Notes: generated from the sequence alone by a model not told the origin. 64,000 bases of DNA from CBFHND01 sp965657085 (GCA_965657085.1 CBFHND010000020.1:1-64000); one strand, 5' to 3'; counted from the first letter of the stretch, positions 1-8,069 are shown. Numbers and translations are program-made.

Positions 1-671
1 GCACGCTTTTGCAAGCAGTCAGCCCTGCGGATTTCGGAAATGATGTGAACCCCTTTGGCACAGCGCAAGAGATCGAGATCGGCATGGGGCTGGCACGGGT
101 GCACCGCGTGACCTACGTGGGCGAGCTGGGCTGGGAAATCTATGTGAGCGCCGACATGGCGGGCCATGTGTTCGAAACGCTGCATGACGCGGGGCAGGAC
201 ATGGGGCTGAAGCTGTGCGGGATGCACATGATGGACACTTGCCGCATCGAAAAGGGCTTTCGCCACTTTGGCCATGACATCACCTGCGAGGATCATGTGC
301 TGGAGGCCGGGCTTGGGTTTGCGGTGAAGACAGACAAGCCCACATTTATTGGCCGCGATGCCGTGTTGCGCAAGAAGGACGAAGGTTTGAGCGCGCGGTT
401 GGTGCAGTTCAAGCTGACCGATCATGAACCGCTGCTGTATCACAACGAACCGGTGATCCGGGATGGCCAGATCGTGGGCTATCTGTCGTCTGGCGGATAC
501 GGCCACCATCTGGGGGCGGCCATGGGCATGGGCTATGTGCCGTGCAAGGGGGAAAGCGTGGCCGAGGTTCTGGCCTCGACCTACGAGATTGATGTGGCGG
601 GCACGCGTGTGCGGGCCGAGGCATCGTTGAAACCGTTCTATGACCCAAAGGGTGACCGCGCCAAGGCCTGA
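1..671 (+). CDS. GcvT-domain FAD-dependent oxidoreductase, C-terminal part (dimethylglycine/sarcosine dehydrogenase type)
   Basis: This is the C-terminal part of a gene whose beginning lies left of the window; the frame is open from the first bases. About 220 residues are visible and match the aminomethyltransferase (GcvT) folate-binding module that ends the roughly 800-residue dimethylglycine/sarcosine dehydrogenase-like flavoproteins. Recognisable pieces are YVGELGWEIY, the MDTCRIEKGFRHFGHDI stretch and a SSGGYGHHLG turn in the C-terminal barrel. Such enzymes oxidatively demethylate N-methylated amines and pass the one-carbon unit to tetrahydrofolate. The FAD domain is not visible, so the substrate cannot be named. 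A 26-bp palindrome follows the stop codon. Confidence 0.8.
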   Translation, partial: TLLQAVSPADFGNDVNPFGTAQEIEIGMGLARVHRVTYVGELGWEIYVSADMAGHVFETLHDAGQDMGLKLCGMHMMDTCRIEKGFRHFGHDITCEDHVLEAGLGFAVKTDKPTFIGRDAVLRKKDEGLSARLVQFKLTDHEPLLYHNEPVIRDGQIVGYLSSGGYGHHLGAAMGMGYVPCKGESVAEVLASTYEIDVAGTRVRAEASLKPFYDPKGDRAKA

Positions 672-676
672 GGCAG

Positions 677-702
677 GTAAGGTGGGGTAAACCCCACCTT
701 AC
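677..702. repeat. REP-like palindrome, copy 1 (probable terminator)
   Basis: GTAAGGTGGGGT (677-688) and ACCCCACCTTAC (691-702) form a perfect 12-bp inverted repeat around a 2-base centre, beginning 5 bases after the stop codon of the preceding gene. Two related copies lie at 2850-2875 and 5116-5141, and stem differences between copies are compensated on the other arm. The position after stop codons suggests a role in 3' end formation or transcript stability; no T-run follows. Confidence 0.75.
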
Positions 703-803
703 GGTACGCACAACCAGGAGATCACGACGCGGCATGGCGCGGATCACGTTTTGTCATGGACCTTCCCCTTGACCCTGCGTGGTGCTCCGGTGCTGATGGG
801 CGC

Positions 804-1712
804 ATGACGCAGCCCACCAGTCACGACACGCCCGCCGGTATGGCCTTTGCCGTTTCGGCCTACGTGCTATGGGGGTTTCTGCCGCTTTACATGAAGCTTC
901 TGGATCATGTGCCTCCAGCCGAAGTGGTGGCGCACCGCATCATCTGGTCCCTGCCGATCGCAGGGGCGGTTTTGATTGCGCTGGGCCGCACGGCGGATGT
1001 GCGTGCGGCGCTGACCAGCCCCCGAATTCTTGCCATGGGGGCGCTGACTGCGGCGCTTATATCGGTCAACTGGGGCATCTATGTCTGGGCCATTGCCACC
1101 GGCCACACCTTGGATGCCGCCCTGGGATACTATATCAATCCGCTTTTCAGCGTGGCGCTGGGCGCGATGCTCTTGGGGGAACGACCCAGCCTGCCGCAGT
1201 TGGTGGCGATCGGTCTTGCCTTGGCGGCGGTTGTTGTTCTGACTGTATCAGCAGGCAAGCTGCCGTGGGTGGCTATCGGCCTTTTCGTCAGTTGGGGCTT
1301 TTACGCGCTGTGCAAGAAACAGCTGCCGGTGGGGCCGAACCAGGGGTTCCTGATGGAAGTCCTGATCCTGATGTTTCCAGCAGTCGGCTACGTGATCTGG
1401 GCGGCGCAAACGGGGCAGGGTCGTTTTCTGGCCACTGCCCCTGCCGACACCTGGTTGCTGCTGGGCTGCGGCGTTGTCACTGCGGTGCCCCTGATGCTTT
1501 ATGCCAACGGCGCCAAGCGTTTGCGCCTGACCACCATCGCGATCCTGCAATACATCGCACCGACGATGATTTTCCTCTGTGCCGTGATTGCCTTTGGTGA
1601 ACCCTTTGGCACCGCGCGCATGATCGCTTTCCCGATGATCTGGGCGGCGCTGATCATCTATTCGACCACGCTGATCCGCCAAATGCGCGCAACACGGCGG
1701 GCCAGTGCCTAG
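804..1712 (+). CDS. rarD: EamA-family transporter RarD
   Basis: A 302-residue inner-membrane protein of the drug/metabolite transporter superfamily with about ten hydrophobic segments in two EamA halves. Typical RarD features are FAVSAYVLWGFLPLYMKLL at the first membrane segment, the HRIIWS segment and ALGYYINPLFSVALG. RarD proteins were named after a chloramphenicol-sensitivity locus; the physiological substrate is not established. The ATG at 804 is preferred over one at 756 because the membrane-spanning family start follows directly and the extra 16 residues look like leader sequence. The stop overlaps tail-to-tail with the convergent NTF2-like gene. Confidence 0.88.
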   Translation: MTQPTSHDTPAGMAFAVSAYVLWGFLPLYMKLLDHVPPAEVVAHRIIWSLPIAGAVLIALGRTADVRAALTSPRILAMGALTAALISVNWGIYVWAIATGHTLDAALGYYINPLFSVALGAMLLGERPSLPQLVAIGLALAAVVVLTVSAGKLPWVAIGLFVSWGFYALCKKQLPVGPNQGFLMEVLILMFPAVGYVIWAAQTGQGRFLATAPADTWLLLGCGVVTAVPLMLYANGAKRLRLTTIAILQYIAPTMIFLCAVIAFGEPFGTARMIAFPMIWAALIIYSTTLIRQMRATRRASA

Positions 1713-2119
1713 CTTAGCGCGTCCTTGAATTTCAGGAACCGTGCATCGCTCATCACCCGTGCGTTCATCGCGTCGCGCAGCGCGCCGATGGTCTTGTGCG
1801 GGCGCATCACCACCTCGAAGACCTGCATCAACCCGGCGTCGTTCAACGTGATCAGATCGGCCCCAACACAATCCAACCCCTCGACCTTGCACTGAAACTC
1901 CAGCGCCCAGTCATTGCCCGACCCAAAGACCCGCCGGTATTCGAAGTCGGTGAACACTTCATTCACGTGTCCCAGAACCGCAGAGACCGCATCGCGGCCT
2001 GTCCATGTCTTCCAATACGTGGGCGGCATGAAGCGCACGTCTTCCGCCATCAGGTGCGGTACGTGTTCGTGCTGATTGGCCAGAACGGCGTCGTGAAAGG
2101 CCTGGATCGTGGGGTGCAT
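1709..2119 (-). CDS. NTF2-like / SnoaL-type nuclear transport factor 2 family protein
   Basis: A 136-residue protein with the layout of the NTF2-like alpha+beta cone: an N-terminal helix (HPTIQAFHDAVLANQHEHVPHLMAEDVRFMPP), then strands with YWKTWTGRDAV, FTDFEYRRVFG, WALEFQCKVEG and a final VVMRPHK strand. Members are ligand-binding proteins or small isomerase/hydrolase-like enzymes; the specific role here is unknown. It lies between rarD and a pseudouridine synthase, convergent with the first and divergent from the second, and is probably monocistronic. Confidence 0.7.
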   Translation of the reverse strand: MHPTIQAFHDAVLANQHEHVPHLMAEDVRFMPPTYWKTWTGRDAVSAVLGHVNEVFTDFEYRRVFGSGNDWALEFQCKVEGLDCVGADLITLNDAGLMQVFEVVMRPHKTIGALRDAMNARVMSDARFLKFKDALS

Positions 2120-2192
2120 TGCGGTCTCCTTTGATCACAGGATGGCACGGGCGGGGTTGAAAACCCAATCGTCAAAGCGCATCAGGCTGACC

Positions 2193-2840
2193 ATGGACGC
2201 AACGTATTCTCCGCCCACAGACCCCCTGGACATCCTGCACGACGATGCGGCGACGCTGGCGGTGAACAAACCCGCCGGGTTGCTGAGCGTGCCGGGGCGG
2301 GGGCCACATCTGGCTGATTGCCTGCTGTCACGGGTGCAGGCGGTGTTTCCCCAGGCGCTGCTGGTGCATAGGTTGGATCGGGACACCAGCGGGGTGATGG
2401 TCTTTGCGCTGACACCACACGCCCAGCGGTTCCTGTCGCGCCAGTTTGAAGAGCGCGCGGCGAAGAAGACCTATGTGGCGCGCGTTCGGGGTGTGCCTGC
2501 GGAAAAGGCGGGCACCGTTGATCTGCCGCTGATCGTGGATTGGCCAAACCGCCCGCGCCAGATGGTGTGTCACGAGACGGGCAAGGCCGCGGTCACCGAT
2601 TGGCGTGTGCTCAAGGATGAAGGTGACACGGCCCGGGTGCGCCTGATGCCGCGCACGGGGCGCAGTCACCAGTTGCGGGTGCACATGATGGCCTTGGGCC
2701 ATCCGATTTTGGGCGATCCATTTTACGCTGACGGTCCTGCGCGCAATTTCGAGCGTCTGATGCTGCATTCGGAAGAGCTGCGGATCAAGCACCCTGAAAC
2801 GGGCCAGTCCATGCGCTTTCGCGCCAAGGCACCGTTCTGA
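2193..2840 (+). CDS. RluA-family RNA pseudouridine synthase
   Basis: A 215-residue single-domain pseudouridine synthase. The catalytic motif II is clear (LLVHRLDRDTSGVMVFA, with the nucleophilic Asp in HRLDRDTSG), followed by KTYVARVRG and the C-terminal RTGRSHQLRVHM motif. No S4 domain is present. The enzyme isomerises uridine to pseudouridine in rRNA or tRNA; the short length is closest to RluA-like enzymes, but the target RNA cannot be told from sequence. The ATG at 2193 is chosen because upstream in-frame codons do not resemble the family. A REP-like palindrome lies 9 bases after the stop. Confidence 0.9.
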   Translation: MDATYSPPTDPLDILHDDAATLAVNKPAGLLSVPGRGPHLADCLLSRVQAVFPQALLVHRLDRDTSGVMVFALTPHAQRFLSRQFEERAAKKTYVARVRGVPAEKAGTVDLPLIVDWPNRPRQMVCHETGKAAVTDWRVLKDEGDTARVRLMPRTGRSHQLRVHMMALGHPILGDPFYADGPARNFERLMLHSEELRIKHPETGQSMRFRAKAPF

Positions 2841-2849
2841 ACAGTGCGG

Positions 2850-2875
2850 GTAAGGCGGGGTTGACCCCGCCTTAC
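2850..2875. repeat. REP-like palindrome, copy 2 (probable bidirectional terminator)
   Basis: GTAAGGCGGGGT (2850-2861) and ACCCCGCCTTAC (2864-2875) form a perfect 12-bp stem with a TG centre between two convergent genes (pseudouridine synthase and aldehyde dehydrogenase). Compared with copy 1, a T-A pair has become C-G on both arms. Confidence 0.75.
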
Positions 2876-2879
2876 AGCT

Positions 2880-4319
2880 TTACGCGGGCGTCCAGCCCGA
2901 CACGGCTTTGACTTCGAGGAAGTCTTCGATGCCGTAAATGCCGCCTTCGCGCCCGTTGCCTGACTGCTTCATCCCACCAAAGGGCGACCCTGCGGCACGC
3001 GAGGTTCCGTTCATTTCGACCATTCCAGACCGCAGTTGCGTGGCCAGCCGGTTGGCGCGCGCGCTGTCTTGGGTCTGCACGTAATTTGTCAGGCCATAAG
3101 GCGTATCATTGGCAATCTCCAGGGCCTCTTCTTCGGTGTCGAAGGGGATGATCGACAAGACGGGGCCAAAGATTTCCTCACGCGCGATGGTCATATCGTT
3201 GTTCACGTCCGCAAACACGGTCGGGCGCACGTAAAACCCCTTGTTGAAGCCTTCGGGACGACCCGTGCCGCCCGCGACCAGACGTGCCCCTTCGTCGATA
3301 CCTTTCTGGATCAGGTCCTGAATCTTGCCCCATTGCACGGCGTTGACAACCGGGCCGATGTGGCGGCCTTCCTCGGACGCCGGTCCCACGGTAACCTTTT
3401 CCGCCGTTGCAGCAGCCTCTTCCACGGCCTTGTCGTAGACACCGCGCTGCACCAACATCCGGCTGGGCGCGTTGCACGACTGGCCGGTGTTGTTCATCAT
3501 GTGCAGCACACCGCGTTTGACCGCCTTGTCATCGGCATCGTCAAAGATCAGGTTGGCGCCCTTGCCGCCCAATTCCAGATGCACCCGCTTGAGCGTGTCC
3601 GCCGCATTCTTGGAAATCAGGGTGCCCGCGCGGGTCGAGCCGGTGAAGCTGACCATATCCACGTCCTTGTGACCCGACAGGGCCGAACCCACGCCCGCGC
3701 CGTCGCCGTTGACCATGTTGTAGACGCCGGGCGGGAAGCCCGCCTCATCCATCATCTCGGCGAAGATCATGGCGTTGAGCGGCGATTCCTCTGATGGTTT
3801 CAGCACCATCGTGCAACCTGCGATGGCTGCGGCCCCGACCTTGAGCGTGACTTGGTTCATGGGCCAGTTCCAGGGCGTGATCAGGGCGGCCACACCGACA
3901 GCCTCGTAGATGATCCGGTCGTTCGGGGCGTGATCGCCCAAGGGGCGGTTGAACTGGAAATCCTTGGCGGCTTTGACGAAATTGTCGAGGTGCCAGGTCC
4001 CGGCCCCCACCTGCGATGACCGGGACATCGCGATGGGCGCACCCATTTCCATGCTCATGGCCTGCGCCATGTCTTCGGACCGCGCCTTGTAGACTTCGAT
4101 CAGCTTTTCCACCAGCGCGATGCGCTCTTCCACCGGCGTCGCCATCCATCCGGGCAGGGCCGCCTTGGCCGCAGCCACAGCGGCATCCGCGTCGGCCTGA
4201 CCACCCAGCGAAATGATCGCACAGGGCTCTTCGGTCGATGGATCGATGACCTCGTGATCCCGCCCGTCAATTGGGGCGACCCACTGGCCGTTGATATAGA
4301 AATCGCGTTTTTCCAGCAT
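2880..4319 (-). CDS. NAD(P)-dependent aldehyde dehydrogenase family protein
   Basis: A 479-residue cytoplasmic aldehyde dehydrogenase that oxidises an aldehyde to the acid with NAD(P)+. The family landmarks are present in order: PWNWPMNQ, the GSTRAG cofactor motif, the general base Glu in LELGGKGAN, the catalytic Cys in NTGQSCNAPSR, EEIFGPVLS and the PFGGMKQSGNGREGG end. The start at 4319 has a GGGAG ribosome site and begins with MLEKRDFYINGQW, the usual N-terminus; a longer in-frame version would overlap the divergent peroxiredoxin gene. The substrate is not predictable; betaine-aldehyde-type or general aldehyde dehydrogenases are possible. Confidence 0.92.
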   Translation of the reverse strand: MLEKRDFYINGQWVAPIDGRDHEVIDPSTEEPCAIISLGGQADADAAVAAAKAALPGWMATPVEERIALVEKLIEVYKARSEDMAQAMSMEMGAPIAMSRSSQVGAGTWHLDNFVKAAKDFQFNRPLGDHAPNDRIIYEAVGVAALITPWNWPMNQVTLKVGAAAIAGCTMVLKPSEESPLNAMIFAEMMDEAGFPPGVYNMVNGDGAGVGSALSGHKDVDMVSFTGSTRAGTLISKNAADTLKRVHLELGGKGANLIFDDADDKAVKRGVLHMMNNTGQSCNAPSRMLVQRGVYDKAVEEAAATAEKVTVGPASEEGRHIGPVVNAVQWGKIQDLIQKGIDEGARLVAGGTGRPEGFNKGFYVRPTVFADVNNDMTIAREEIFGPVLSIIPFDTEEEALEIANDTPYGLTNYVQTQDSARANRLATQLRSGMVEMNGTSRAAGSPFGGMKQSGNGREGGIYGIEDFLEVKAVSGWTPA

Positions 4320-4453
4320 GGTGATACTCCCATAAAATGCCAAATTTGGCGGCACTTTGTCACCCGGTTGGGTGGGTGGCAAGAGAAGGGGGTGCAAGAG
4401 TACACTTTGCTCGCTACATTGACTGAAACGATTAACCGAGGATGGAGAGCCCC

Positions 4454-5107
4454 ATGGCATTGCGCATCAACGACACTATTCCCGACCTGACTGTCGAGAC
4501 GGATCAAGGCACCTTTGGCCTTCACGAATGGATCGGCGACAGCTGGGCGATCCTGTTTTCGCACCCCAAGGATTTCACACCTGTCTGCACAACGGAATTT
4601 GGTGCAGTGGCGCAATTGTCCGACGAATGGGCAGCACGCGGAACCAAGGTGATTGGTGTGTCAGTGGACGGTGTGGAGGACCACAAGAAATGGAAGGGCG
4701 ACATCGAGATGGTCGCGGGCACCAACGCAGGCTTTCCGATCATCGCCGACACCGGGCTTGAAGTGTCAAAGGCCTTCGACATGCTTCCTGCCGAAGCCTA
4801 CCTGCCAGACGGGCGCACCCCCAACGACAGCGCCACGGTGCGTTCGGTCTTTATTATCGGGCCGGACAAACAGTTGAAACTGTCGATGACCTACCCGATG
4901 ACCGTGGGCCGCAACTTTGCCGAAGTGCTGCGCGCGCTGGACGGGTTGCAGATGTCGACAGGCAACGGCGTGGCTACACCTGCCAACTGGAACGTGGGCG
5001 ACGACGTGATCATCCCGACGGCCCTGTCAGACGAGGATGCAAAAGCCAAATTCGGCGAGTTTGAAACCGTACTGCCCTACCTGCGCAAGACCAAGGCGCC
5101 GACCTGA
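4454..5107 (+). CDS. 1-Cys peroxiredoxin (Prx6 type)
   Basis: A 217-residue cytoplasmic thiol peroxidase that reduces H2O2 and organic hydroperoxides. The peroxidatic site is SHPKDFTPVCTTE with Cys45; the long C-terminal domain (residues about 165-217, ending in FGEFETVLPYLRKTKAPT) is typical of the Prx6/1-Cys class, which lacks a resolving cysteine. The start at 4454 follows GGAGAG at a good distance; an ATG at 4442 is an alternative. It is divergent from the aldehyde dehydrogenase gene, sharing a short promoter region. A REP-like palindrome follows the stop. Confidence 0.93.
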   Translation: MALRINDTIPDLTVETDQGTFGLHEWIGDSWAILFSHPKDFTPVCTTEFGAVAQLSDEWAARGTKVIGVSVDGVEDHKKWKGDIEMVAGTNAGFPIIADTGLEVSKAFDMLPAEAYLPDGRTPNDSATVRSVFIIGPDKQLKLSMTYPMTVGRNFAEVLRALDGLQMSTGNGVATPANWNVGDDVIIPTALSDEDAKAKFGEFETVLPYLRKTKAPT

Positions 5108-5115
5108 TCCCGGCG

Positions 5116-5141
5116 GTAAGGTGGAGTATACTCCACCTTAC
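5116..5141. repeat. REP-like palindrome, copy 3 (probable bidirectional terminator)
   Basis: GTAAGGTGGAGT (5116-5127) and ACTCCACCTTAC (5130-5141) form a fully palindromic 26-bp sequence (centre AT) between convergent peroxiredoxin and glycosyltransferase genes. It overlaps the last codon of the latter. A G-C pair of copy 1 is replaced here by A-T on both arms. Confidence 0.75.
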
Positions 5142-5839
5142 GTTTGAGGCCGCGCCGCGACCTTGCGACGGTAGGAAAACCGACGAATCTCCCGCATCAG
5201 CTTGCCGCTGGTGCGGGTTTTCCTTTGGATGGTCGACCCGCCTAAATCTTCGGTCAATTCGCGTACGCCGTTGGGCAGGATCGTGTGTATTTCTTGCCCA
5301 TGCACCCAGTGCATTTGAAGGAACGTGTCCACGGGCCGGTCCAGCGTTTCGGTTGCGGCCAGAAGCCTTTGTGCCGCGACACGGCCCACCACCTGACACA
5401 CCGTTTGCAACCCGATCACCCCTGGCACCATCCAATGGCACGGCCCGTCCTGTGCCACGTCGCGCACAGACTGCTCGCGTGCTTTGGCCGGAATGCGAAC
5501 AAAGTGTTCGGGGGTCATATGGGCGTCGATCAGGGCCATAACATGCGGCCATAGTGTGTCATCCACGGCCATGTCGTCTTCGACGATCAGGGCATGTTCC
5601 CACCCTTCATCGACAATACGCTGCCAGCAAGCGCGGTGTGACAGAAAACATCCCACTTCACCCGGCCCGATGGCAAAGGGATACGGCGGCTCGAACACAT
5701 TGCCGGGGTGGGGTGTGACCCCGGATGTGCGGCCCAGAACGGCTTCGATAACCTGCGCACCCGGCAGCTGGTGCAACAGAGTTTCAACGTTGGCCCGGCG
5801 CTGTGTGGCGCTGGACATATGGATAATCAGCGAATGCAT
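5138..5839 (-). CDS. Glycosyltransferase family 25 (LPS biosynthesis type)
   Basis: A 233-residue protein with the GT25 signature GEVGCFLSHRACWQRIVDEGWEHALIVEDD: the GCFLSH segment and the EDD metal-binding acidic motif after a hydrophobic strand. GT25 enzymes add sugars, often galactose, to lipopolysaccharide or capsule from a nucleotide sugar. The protein is basic at its C-terminus (RRFSYRRKVAARPQT), consistent with membrane association. It stands alone with no neighbouring envelope genes, so its acceptor is unknown. Its stop codon region overlaps REP-like palindrome copy 3. Confidence 0.82.
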   Translation of the reverse strand: MHSLIIHMSSATQRRANVETLLHQLPGAQVIEAVLGRTSGVTPHPGNVFEPPYPFAIGPGEVGCFLSHRACWQRIVDEGWEHALIVEDDMAVDDTLWPHVMALIDAHMTPEHFVRIPAKAREQSVRDVAQDGPCHWMVPGVIGLQTVCQVVGRVAAQRLLAATETLDRPVDTFLQMHWVHGQEIHTILPNGVRELTEDLGGSTIQRKTRTSGKLMREIRRFSYRRKVAARPQT

Positions 5840-5876
5840 GCCGTGACCTAGCCCGAAACTGCGCCCCGCGTCACCA

Positions 5877-6236
5877 TCAGACCGGCACGGCCGTTGTCGA
5901 TTTCAGCTCTTTCAGCACAAGGCTTGAATGGATTTCGCGTACGAATGGGCTGCGCAGCAGGGTCTGCGTTATGAACTTCTCATATGCTTCGACGTCTGCC
6001 ACCCGCACTTTCATCTGGTAATCCGCCGTCCCCGAGGTGGCGAGGCACTCGACAATCTTGGGCCGCCCTTCGATCAGTTGGGCAAACCCGCTGACCGTTT
6101 TTTCCGAGTGATCAGCAAGCGTGATCGCCGCGAATACGGTTGACTTGCACCCGACTTGCACAGGCGACAACAAGGCGACGCGGTCTTTGATCACGCCCAA
6201 CGCTTCTAAGTGAGCCGCGCCGGGTTTGCCGGAGGC
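5877..6236 (-). pseudogene. Lrp/AsnC-family regulator, N-terminally truncated by insertion sequences
   Basis: Only the C-terminal ligand-binding (RAM) domain of an Lrp/AsnC regulator remains, from about HLEALGVIKDRVALLSP to the stop (FVREIHSSLVLKELKSTTAVPV). The N-terminal helix-turn-helix that should precede LEALGVI is missing and is replaced by IS3-type sequence, whose transposase stop lies at 6250-6252. The exact break is uncertain within about 6210-6245. Without the DNA-binding domain it cannot act as a repressor. The retained part is otherwise well conserved, suggesting a recent disruption. Confidence 0.8.
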
Positions 6237-6249
6237 TGACTGATTTAAG

Positions 6250-6432
6250 TTACGCGGCCATGATCTCAGTTTCCAGATCTGCGTAGAAGCTTGCTTCGGC
6301 CTCTGCTGGCGGAATGTTTCCGATGGGTTCCAGCAGGCGTCGGTTGTTGAACCAGTCGACCCATTCGAGAGGTTCGTGTTCGAGGATGTGGTGTAATTTC
6401 CGCGCTGCCCACGGTGTAGGATTGGGTGGCAA
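6250..6432 (-). mobile_element. IS3-family transposase C-terminal remnant
   Basis: Sixty codons encode the end of an IS3-family OrfB transposase (LEWVDWFNNRRLLEPIGN, then a PPAEAEASFYADLE tail). The W-x-N-x-R-R segment is the end of the rve catalytic domain. The DDE residues and the rest of the element are absent. This piece abuts the truncated AsnC gene on one side and an IS66 fragment on the other, so it is part of the IS nest between 6.2 and 7.9 kb. Confidence 0.8.
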
Positions 6433-6479
6433 CCGAGGTGTATGGTTAGCTGGAGGATAACAGCTTCAGGTGACCCGCG

Positions 6480-6664
6480 ATCAAGAATGGGGCGGTGCGT
6501 TTGGAACCGACCCAGTATGGGCTGGAGCGTGAGGATATTGAGACAGCCATTGCGCAGGTGGAAGCGGAGATTGATGCGGAAGAACGCACTGCGCCTGTCC
6601 GGCAACCAAAGCCCCGTCAGACCAATTGCGGATGCCTGCCAAAGCATCTGGAACGGGTTGAAGA
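6480..6664 (+). mobile_element. IS66-family transposase fragment
   Basis: Reading in one plus frame gives VRLEPTQYGLEREDIETAIA followed by RQPKPRQTN and LPKHLERVEEV, the internal part of the IS66 TnpC transposase that follows the N-terminal leucine-zipper region. The match stops where the IS3 element begins at about 6665. Start and remaining catalytic domain are missing, so it is dead. It shows that the complete IS3 copy inserted into, or recombined with, older IS debris. Confidence 0.75.
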
Positions 6665-6720
6665 GGTCCCGTCTTTTTGGACAGTTTTGCAGCGCTTTTA
6701 AGGTGTATCGTGTTTAGGTT

Positions 6721-7575
6721 TCATGCTGCTTTCAGTTGTTCCTTGCCTGCTGAGTATGCGTCGTCGGGTGTTTGCCGATCAAATACAGAATGCGGGCGGT
6801 CCGAGTTGTAGAATGCCATCCAGTTTTTGATGACTCTCCGCGCAGCAAAGCCGCCCTGGATTTCTTCGAGGTAGATGGCCTCTTGCTTCAAGGATCGCCA
6901 CAAACGCTCGACGAAGATGTTGTCCATGTACCTACCACGGCCATCCATCGATACGCCTACGCCAGCTTCGGTCAAGGTCGTTATCCATGCCGATCCGGTG
7001 AACCGGCTACCTGGATCCGCATTCATGGTCTCTGGTTGCCCGTGCTTGGCAATTGCCTCTTTCAAAGCTTCGACGCAGAAGTCGACATGCATTGTGTTCG
7101 CGTGCCGCCAACTGTGCACCTTGCGCGTCGCCCAGTCCATGATTGCGACCAGGTATAGGAAGCCATTCTTGACCGGCACGAAGGTGATGTCCGCGCACCA
7201 GACTTGGTTTGGGCGGTCGATGTCCATCTTCCTAAGCAAATACGTGCAGTCCGGATGCTGCGGGTGCAGTTGGCTGGTTCTGGGGCGTTTGTAGATAGCC
7301 TCCAGCCCCATCTTCGCCATCAGACGGCGTACGCGATGACGGCCGACGACGATGCCTTCCCGGCGCAGACAGGCTGAGATCCGGCGTGACCCAAAGAACG
7401 GGTATTTGGTGAACACGCGATCGATCTCTTTCATCATCGCAAGCATGTCACCGTCGATCCCGACAGGCGCGCAATAGAAAGCAGAGCGACTGAGCCGCAC
7501 CAGCTTGCATTGCTGGGTGCTGCTCAGGTCAGGGTGATCCCGTTTGATCATGGCGCGTTTCTTCTCGGGGCCCAT
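6721..7575 (-). CDS. IS3-family transposase OrfB
   Basis: The catalytic half of an IS3-family transposase, about 284 residues from ATG 7575; in vivo it is expected as an OrfAB fusion. The HTH_21 region (GSRRISACLRREGIVVGRHRVRRLM) is followed by the rve integrase core with the DDE triad: Asp in VWCADITFV, Asp in NADPGSRFTG and Glu in FVERLWRSLK. The end shows the usual YNSDRPH motif. The second motif reads ADPGSRF where most relatives have TDQGSQF; the Asp itself is kept. The open frame continues upstream to 7917 without a start that makes sense. Confidence 0.87.
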   Translation of the reverse strand: MGPEKKRAMIKRDHPDLSSTQQCKLVRLSRSAFYCAPVGIDGDMLAMMKEIDRVFTKYPFFGSRRISACLRREGIVVGRHRVRRLMAKMGLEAIYKRPRTSQLHPQHPDCTYLLRKMDIDRPNQVWCADITFVPVKNGFLYLVAIMDWATRKVHSWRHANTMHVDFCVEALKEAIAKHGQPETMNADPGSRFTGSAWITTLTEAGVGVSMDGRGRYMDNIFVERLWRSLKQEAIYLEEIQGGFAARRVIKNWMAFYNSDRPHSVFDRQTPDDAYSAGKEQLKAA

Positions 7576-7848
7576 CGCGTCGGCCCTTCGGATAAAAAAT
7601 CGTTCTCGACCGCCAGCCTCGCAATCGTGGCATGCAGATTTTGGGCTTCTGTCTCGGTGGGGCCTGCCGCCTTCCCTCCACCCCAGAACACGTCCGCCAT
7701 CCCATCTATGGCCTGACGGTTCCACGTGCTGACCTGACTTGGGTGCAATTGGTGCCTGGATGCAATCTCTTGCACCGCCTTGTCGCCTCGTAGCGCTTCC
7801 AAGGCCACTCTGGCCTTTAACTGATCTGTAAAATTCCGGCGCTGTGCC
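7548..7848 (-). CDS. IS3-family transposase OrfA (helix-turn-helix subunit)
   Basis: Encodes the HTH protein of the element: RNFTDQLKARVALEALRG, then VQEIASRHQLHPSQVSTW and a leucine-zipper-like ETEAQNLHATIARLAVENDFL. OrfA ends in a different frame from OrfB, and the two overlap at TTTTTTA on the minus strand (A-run at 7594-7599 on the plus strand). This is the classical -1 slippage site that yields the OrfAB fusion: GAT TTT TTA re-phases to GAT TTT TTT ATC. The first clear start is GTG at 7808, but family-like sequence extends upstream to about 7848 without an ATG, so the start is uncertain. Confidence 0.7.
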
Positions 7849-7910
7849 GTGTTCGTATCCCTTCGAAAGGTTGGGATACACCTTAACCGACTGTCCAGTT
7901 TTCTGGGACC

Positions 7911-8021
7911 ACTTCATGGCCGAGGTGGTGGGCGATTTTTCACCGCCACTTGGGGCAGACCCCAGATGAACAAAAGAACGTGTGGATCGCAGGCGAACAC
8001 TACTGGATCGAAAAAGCCTGA
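7911..8021 (+). pseudogene. C-terminal remnant of an unidentified gene cut by the IS nest
   Basis: Immediately after the right end of the IS3 element one plus frame reads WWAIFHRHLGQTPDEQKNVW and then a short tail ending in WIEKA before TGA at 8019. It has the look of real protein (balanced, with a conserved-looking end) but no start and no upstream part. The family is not recognised. Together with the truncated AsnC gene at the left end of the nest, it suggests IS-mediated deletion of intervening DNA. Confidence 0.4.
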
Positions 8022-8069
8022 AGTGCGTTTGTGCGGATTTGATCCGTTCCGCCCAACGTCATAGCGACC

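Larger units (their letters stand above)
6665..7910 (-). mobile_element. IS3-family insertion sequence, near complete
   Basis: The ends carry related inverted repeats: GGTCCC, GGACAGT and TTAAGGTGTATC at 6665-6709, and their complements GATACACCTTAA (7875-7886), ACTGTCC (7890-7896) and GGGACC (7905-7910). Spacing between blocks differs between the two ends, so one terminus may be damaged. Inside are orfA and orfB on the minus strand with a frameshift site between them. Bases outside the two ends do not form a matching target duplication, which suggests rearrangement after insertion. The element separates the IS66 fragment from another truncated gene. Confidence 0.8.
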
